From positions 33,548,446 through 33,612,445 of the forward strand of contig CM034315.1 of NCBI GenBank assembly GCA_019925795.1: DNA of 64,000 nucleotides. The letters run 5' to 3'. The first letter of the stretch is position 1. Every line of letters starts with the position of its first letter. A program made the translations under genes and the position numbers. Of the stretch, positions 58,290 to 64,000 are shown piece by piece. Origin of the DNA: Dendrobium chrysotoxum (Eukaryota; Streptophyta; Magnoliopsida; Asparagales; Orchidaceae). The notes beneath the pieces are model-generated. The model made no database searches and was not told the origin of the DNA. It worked only from the letters and a program-made list of their open reading frames with translations.

Positions 58290-60257
58290 AAATTGATTGT
58301 TGCATTATCAAATAATTTGATAATTTGATCATTTGATCATTTACTATACCAATATCTGATTGAAATCCAAGAAAATCAGTAGCCTTAACTTCAGCAGAAT
58401 AACTTTCTGAAACATCTTTAGCACCATTAGCATTAGAAACTACAACAAGGGAAACATCATTTGCACATTCCTTCATAGCATTAACTTCATCAATATTCAC
58501 TTTAGAATTAGAGATTTCATCTCTGTTTGAACCTTCAATATTAGCAATGGCTGATTTAGAACTAGATAAACCAGAAAATTCTGAAGAAGTAACTGAATTG
58601 TTCATAACATCTAAAGAATTAGTAATTGCTGAATCAATATTATCAATAAGAGCTCCTGAATGAAAATTGATATCATCCGCCAAATTTTGATTTGCATCAG
58701 ATTTATCAATGAAACCGTTCCTCGTAAAGAGTAGAAAATCTGGTCCAGACAACATCATTTTTTATTTTCTGATCATTCTTAGCAGGAGCAATTAATTTAA
58801 CTTGCTTCATTCTCCTAAATTTTCTCTTCACAATAATCTAGCTACCATAAGAATCTTCATCTACTGGCACTTCAGAGTTTTTATTTAATAGATCCTTAGA
58901 AGAAAGATCATGGTTTGGATGCTCCTTGACGAATGAGGGGGAATCATAGATCTATCATTAGTAATTTTATCTCTATTTGATACCTTGTCAATCATCTTGC
59001 AGGATACCTATTTATGGCCTAATTTACCATAATTAAAGAAATTATTGGAGATTTTCTGATATTCTACTGCTTGAAAAAATTTTCCATTTAAACCTTCAAT
59101 CCAAACACCCATAGGAAGCTTATTTTCTAGATTGAGTCTCACACAGACTCTAGCAAACTCTCTTCTATTCCAGTTGAACGTTTGGGAATCCAAAAGCAAC
59201 GGATGCCCAATTCTTGAGGAAATTCTTCAAATGTTGATTTGATCCCATCAATGAAGTGGTAAATAAGGAAACTGAATCCAAACGGGTGAGAAACTTCATT
59301 TCATAGAGAAAGGAGAAAAAGATGGTGACCATTTATCAATTCCTACAATATGATCTCCAATAAACCAAGGACCTCCATTTAAAACTCTAACTCTAGATTC
59401 TTTCTTTTGGAAGTTACAAAGGACCCAATCAAGCCCAATACCAGTCATTTGAAACAACCTAAATTTTGACCAAAGTCTTTGAAATTCTTTGTTCAGGATA
59501 GATAAAGGAAGTTTTTTACCAAGAACCTTGATAACTACTGCATTTTCAAAATGCTGCATATTTGTTCCTCTAATTGCATATGCAAGGTAATGGTTTTCCC
59601 ATCTTTAGAAAAACATGAATGGTCTTCTTGAAAATTCAAAGGAATATGTTCAGGAATTTTCCATGCATTCTAAAGATTTGAATTCGATTGAAATAGAGAC
59701 TCTAACTTTCCCAGATAATCATTAGTCACTTGCTTTTTAGATTGATTTTGAAGTTTATTTAAGGAACCATCAGTGGTCTGATTTAAACCTTTAACCTCAT
59801 CATTATTCTTATACAAATTAACTTCAGCAATAGAATTATCACTTTCAGCCTTATGAGAGATCAAATCAATTTCAGAATTCAGTTAATGATCTTGATGCAG
59901 GGTAACATTTTGCGACTCAGAATTTATTAAGCAAGATGATGATTCATTTAGATGAACAGATTTAGAAGAACAAGTTTTAGAATTTCTAATAAAGGTCATG
60001 CTTTTCTTCCAATGGAATTTTGAATCTTACGCAAGAAAAAAATTTTCCTTACCGTTTGAAAGACAAGAAAATTCAAATGAATTCAAAAAGAATTTTGAAT
60101 TTTTTGAAGAACCTGAATTGGCCCCTTCATTGATTCGAATCCCACTAAAGCGATGCTTTGTTGATTGATTGCTAGATAACCTCCTATTGAAAGTGCCAAC
60201 TATCATCTTTGAATAATCTTCCTTGGATGAAAGAGGCCGATGGCCAGCCTTCGCCAT
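58290..60257 (-). pseudogene. LINE ORF1 (DUF4283 type), broken, second subfamily
   Basis: It starts MAKAGHRPLSSKEDYSKMIV at 60257. A Ser/Asn-rich variable part follows. Then the DUF4283 core VIKVLGKKLPLSILNKEFQR, LWSKFRLFQMTGIGLDWVLC, RVRVLNGGPWFIGDHIVGID and KWSPSFSPFS (59559-59296). REFARVCVRLNLENKLPMGV and GLNGKFFQAVEYQKISNN follow, with NYGKLGHK where the CCHC zinc knuckle should be (first Cys positions changed). An Asn/Ser/Ile-rich tail (58758-58288) completes it. There are several stops and frameshifts. The protein would bind LINE RNA. Confidence 0.78.
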
Positions 60258-60319
60258 TAAGCAAAAAAATCCACTTATTTCTCTAAAAACCCACCACCTC
60301 TCTCTTTAAAAATCTTTAA

Positions 60320-61066
60320 AAATCTAAGTTGGTTTGTTGGATTAAACCATACCCACATTATTTTAAATTGAACACTGATGGTTCTATTTAAAGCTCTGAC
60401 TATGGATGTTGTGGAATTATCAGGAACTCTTTAGGTAACACTATCATTGCTTATGCTTTTCCTTTACATAATTATTTTATTATTTATGCATATCTCTCTG
60501 CTATTTTATAGCCTCTATTATTTGAAGGATTCTGATAGTGATGTGTGTAGCCCGTATCTATTTTACCTTATTCGGGATATTAAGCACCTCTTGGTGTTAT
60601 TTAATTTCCATATTTCTCAGATTTTTTTGGGAAAGAAAATATTGTGCTGATTGGTTTGCCAATTTCGGAGTAAGCTTGATTACCCTATAGAGTTCACTTA
60701 AACTAATATCATTGTCCTCTTGAAAGGCGTCATTAGATTTGATAAAATTTGTCTTCCATTTGTTATATTGTAATTTTGCTATTTTGAGTGGTTCGTATAG
60801 TGGTGTTCATTGTTTATTTTGTATTGCCTAGTTTTGGCTTTTTCACCCTTCATATTTTTTGTAGATGATTTTGGGGATGGATTTTTCTACCATTTTTGCC
60901 TTTGTCCTGTGTTTTGGCTCTGCTATATTTGCTTTCGGAAATTAGAAGGTGGATCTTTTATTTAGGATGTTGAGTGTTTTTATTCCTACTAGGTCCGTTG
61001 GCTATGTTGGGCTATCTATCCTAGTGTTATTCTGGCTTCTAACCTGCTATTTGTTTTAAAAGGTGT
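60320..61066 (+). pseudogene. LINE RNase H fragment and 3' UTR, plus orientation
   Basis: WIKPYPHYFKLNTDGSI followed by YGCCGIIRNSLGNTIIAYAF is the start of the RNase H domain (RVT_3 type) that ends plant L1 ORF2 proteins; the catalytic Asp of NTDGS is present. Stops follow quickly. From about 60720 to 61066 the DNA is T-rich and non-coding, like a LINE 3' UTR. It is probably the tail of the LINE that starts at 52140. Copy D of the long repeat begins at 61067. Confidence 0.65.
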
Positions 61067-63351
61067 TGTTTGAGTTTTATAATAGATTAATTTTCTTTGG
61101 GAAAGATTAATTTTTAGAATTTTAGTTTTAAAATCAAACGCTTCATTATGAATAATATATAGCCTCGAGAGGTAAAAATATCATTCCTTAATAAGTTTAG
61201 ATTACAAAACTTTGAATTTGGGCTGATTATCGTAGTCAAACTCAAGAAAGAATTACATATGACCCCGGAGGGTCAAAATGAAATTTGATTAAGTGTTTGA
61301 CTATGTTAATCTGGAAAAAAGGATCATTAATTTCATAATCAAAATCATAATAACAATAATATGATATATCTTCCCAGAGAAAGAAGATATCATTTATTAT
61401 CAATTATTTAAAAATGATGACAATGATCGTTAAATTTGAATTTCCTAAAGATAACTAATTAAAGTTTTGAAAAGCTTGATTTTGAAAATTAGATCTAGGT
61501 TTCTAAATCTCCTATGAGTACAAGCACGTATAGTTAATTACATCATAGCAAACCTAAGTCTCCTACGAATACTCTCAATCAAAATTACGGTAGAAATTTT
61601 ATTTAGAATTTCAAAGATTGAAATTAAGGGAGGTGAGGATTATAAATTCAATTAGGATTGGATCAAGGCTGAACACTAATTTTTGGAGGTCAAAGGAGGA
61701 ATGGTAGGAGATGTCTTGAGATTCTGAATTATTTTAGAAACACCTCAAACTATCCTAAGTGTTGGGCTTAAGTTTTGAATTGAAAGAAATTTTAAGTTTG
61801 AATTGTTAATTTTATTAGAAAATTGGGATTCAATTCTTGAAGGTTGAGGTTTTATAACCTGAGCCTATCTTAGAACCTAAGTCTTAATTGGTTACTGAAA
61901 GTCAGTAACCCAAACCTAGCTAATACATTATAGGATTTAGACTTACCCCAGCCTAGATTGGAGAGCCAACTAAACCACCTAGGAGCTTTAAAGCCATGTG
62001 TCCCATCTCTTATAAAAGAGTGTGTAAGGATGTTGCTTAAGATAAGTTTTAAGAATAGGGCCGACATCTAGAGCAGTCCTTAATTGGCCATTTAACATAT
62101 GTTGGATATTATATAACTTAAAATAAAATACAATTAAGTTTTAGACTCATTTAAATTTGTATCTAATGCGATGCATGCTACTTGACTTGATTAATGCTTA
62201 AATTAGAATGAAGCAATTTTAAAAAGACTTCAAATAGATTTTTCCCTAAAAGAATGCATAGTATCCCCTTGACAAATCTGCACCCTCATAAGCCAGGTGG
62301 TTTGCCAAAACGCGCAGGCAGGGATGTGCCTAACAAAGGAAAGAAAATGCAAAAAATATGCTATGTGAACTCCCGATGATCCCAGGCTTACTTCTTAAAA
62401 CATTAGAATTTCTATGTTATCCTAAAAATAATTTAATTTAATTAAAGTAAAAAAAGTTTATGATCATACCCTCATGAGCCTCTGATCGGGTTCCAAGCTA
62501 AATCAAAATCAACATGTAGGATCACCAAAAAACTACTAAAATCATGCATATATCACAATCAACATCAAACAATCAACTAAATAATTAAATCAATTAAATA
62601 AATAAAATTTTTATAGGCAAGAACCTTTTAATGTTACAACTCAGAATTACTTGAAATTAAAAGTGGTCGGGTACTACTGACAATAACCCGGATTCTACTC
62701 CAACGACTAAAGTGACTTTGAGAATGGGTCTTCTCATTCTTTACTTATTCATCCTTTTGCAGGTTCCTTAGATTTGTTTGGTCTGGATATCCAAGTGAAA
62801 AGAAACTTCTCCTCGAATGGGTGTTTTCTTTTCTCCTTGGATACTCAAAGTATCTTAATCTGAATCTTCAAATGAAGAGGGACTCTCCCTTAAGGGACAT
62901 CACCCTTCTCTTTGAACTTCAGATTGTATTTATGTTCCATCTCAAATGTGACTTTACATGACATAATTACAACTCAAATTTAAATCAAATAGATTTGAAT
63001 ACTTAAAAATTAAAAGACTAAGGAACACTTGTAGGGTTATCCTAAATAATTAATATTTAAAATCAACATCTCAAGCATTTATATTTGAAATTAAAATACT
63101 CAGATCATAGCCACGCTGAGCTATGCTCTTCTAATTTTTAAAGTGGGACTTAGCAATTTCTGAAGCACTTATAGAAAATATTATTAATTTAAAGTTTAAT
63201 TTTATGCCCCCTTTAATTTTAAATGCACTATATGAGCATGACCACCTTCATAAGATTGAAGTAGTATAAATCATCCCTAACCTAGGGATAATCTAACGCA
63301 CAATTAATCACATCATAAAGTATAAAAATTAAATAAATAAACACATAAAAC
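61067..63351 (-). repeat. Long non-coding repeat, copy D (partial)
   Basis: Minus orientation. It starts TGTTTGAG at 61067. Landmarks shared with B and A: ttccttaataagtttagatt (61190), gaccccggagggtcaaa (61261), ccctcataagccaggtgg (62282), and cctaacctagggataatcta (63275, equal to the reverse of A at 10390). It ends at 63351, where the second Sirevirus-like LTR begins, so the rest lies beyond the window or was lost. Confidence 0.7.
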
Positions 63352-64000
63352 TGTTACAAATATGAATTTAAGGATTATGCTTTTGATGATAACAAATATT
63401 TCTATTTCTGTTTGAGTGCCTAACCTTTCAGGTTCACAAGATCAATTGCAATTCAAGCCAGCTCAAGATCGAGTCAGTCTATGTTTGTTTCAAGTTCAAT
63501 GTAATTTTTCACCTTTCTTGAGTCAAATGTAATATAATGGATCCCCAAGCTAAGTAACCTTATACACACACACTCAGAGGGAGAGTTTTTATGAGTTAGA
63601 GTTTCTATTCTGATTTTTGTTCATATCGTCCTAGACGATCCATTGAAAACTGAAACCCTAATTAGGGTAGCCATATTAAGTCGATCTGATTAAGCAGATC
63701 ATCCTGGATGATACACTCATCATATAGGATGATATGGTCAAATTAGAAATTCTCAACCGCTAGACTACGTCAGGCAAGTTATTATTTTTAGAATTTTGGT
63801 CTAATCATCCTGGATGATACATGTATCGTCCTGGATGATTCATTATAATCATGCCAAAATTAGTATGATGTTTAAGGAAAGTAATTAAGGCCTGATGGAT
63901 CGATCATATCATCTTGGATGAACAATTAGAAATCCTTATTATCCAGTGTATTCCACCTGGACGACCCGAATTGTCTGCCGAATGATATTTCCAATTTTGA
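63352..64000 (+). mobile_element. Start of a second Sirevirus-like LTR, running off the window
   Basis: It begins TGTTACAAATATG at 63352. Its first 100 bp follow the layout of the other element's LTR start read in sense: aggattatgcttttgatgataacaaatattt, then cctaacctttcaggtt against actaacatttcaggtc. From 63625 it carries short palindromes of the kind atcatcctggatgat and atcgtcctagacgat. It inserts into copy D. With only 650 bp visible, I cannot say whether it is a full element or a solo LTR. Confidence 0.7.
63626..63990. promoter_or_regulatory. Palindrome array in the second LTR
   Basis: At least six units: tcgtcctagacga (63627), atcatcctggatgat (63700), tcatataggatga (63718), atcatcctggatgat (63805), atcgtcctggatgat (63824), atcatcttggatga (63907), plus cacctggacgac near 63955. 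Each is a short dyad around C-T/A-G or a one-base variant. It is analogous to, but different in sequence from, the arrays at 34002-34873 and 42351-43184. Confidence 0.75.

Larger units (their letters stand above)
55356..60300 (-). mobile_element. L1-type LINE, minus orientation, inside the plus LINE
   Basis: From right to left: short 5' leader (60300-60258), ORF1 (60257-58290), ORF2 (58029-55360). It ends inside the zinc-finger-like region after RT, without RNase H, 3' UTR or poly(A), so its 3' end is missing or was joined by rearrangement. Its sequence is a different subfamily from the plus LINE. Confidence 0.7.

Noticed and set aside
1..64000. tRNA, rRNA and other structured RNA genes
   Set aside because: None recognised by eye on either strand. 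A tRNAscan-SE and Rfam search would be decisive; the initiator-Met match at 41510-41521 is only a primer site.

Overview
This window is AT-rich plant nuclear DNA from an angiosperm, species not identifiable from sequence alone. The evidence is a spliced PP2C gene of flowering-plant type, a Sirevirus-like Ty1-copia element primed by initiator tRNA-Met, Ty3-gypsy fragments, RTE and L1 LINEs and hAT relics. I can support only one intact host gene: a four-coding-exon protein phosphatase 2C on the minus strand (19464-21863). Nearly everything else is transposable-element DNA of several ages, and most transposon ORFs are broken.

Layout. 1-2640: decayed hAT transposase (minus), then a Ty3-gypsy protease relic (plus). 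4740-6290: gypsy gag/protease relic (minus), ending at a 500-N gap (6297-6796). 7190-12607: long non-coding AT-rich repeat (copy A), abutting a Ty3-gypsy integrase C-terminus (12643-13250) and its probable LTR (14327-15790). 15800-19463: intergenic. 19464-21863: PP2C, with a MITE in intron 1 and an ABRE/G-box and telo-box upstream. 22539-23479: small hAT-like element with 8-bp target duplications carrying a CDKB-type cyclin-dependent kinase exon. 24424-26507: LINE with ORF1 and a 3' tail but no ORF2. 27540-29699: Ty3-type LTR (minus) hit by an RTE LINE with a perfect 18-bp target duplication. 29700-44515: copy B of the long repeat (minus), split by a complete 10.3-kb Sirevirus-like element (33174-43494, 5-bp target duplication). 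44690-50225: copy C (plus), split by a 2.3-kb RTE LINE. 52140-61066: two L1-type LINEs in opposite orientation, apparently one inside the other. 61067-63351: copy D (minus). 63352-64000: start of a second Sirevirus-like LTR that runs off the window.

The most interesting signal is in the Sirevirus-like element. Its LTRs hold dense arrays of a 13-bp palindrome, TCGTACAGTACGA, just upstream of a TATA box in the sense of transcription. A third array sits immediately upstream of the extra envelope-like ORF inside the element. The second Sirevirus-like LTR at the right edge has an analogous array built on a different palindrome (ATCATCCTGGATGAT type) with the same C-A/T-G centre. Clustered LTR palindromes are a known Sirevirus trait. 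These motif sequences, and the reuse of the array in front of the envelope-like gene, are what I would follow up.

Also worth attention are the exon-carrying hAT element, the half-LINE, and the long non-coding repeat family present in alternating orientation (+,-,+,-). Function is expected only from PP2C, a Mn/Mg-dependent Ser/Thr phosphatase in signalling. The mobile elements do not form a pathway; their nesting gives a relative history: long repeats first, RTE LINEs and the Sirevirus later. The two Sirevirus LTRs differ by about 54 substitutions in about 1970 bp by eye.
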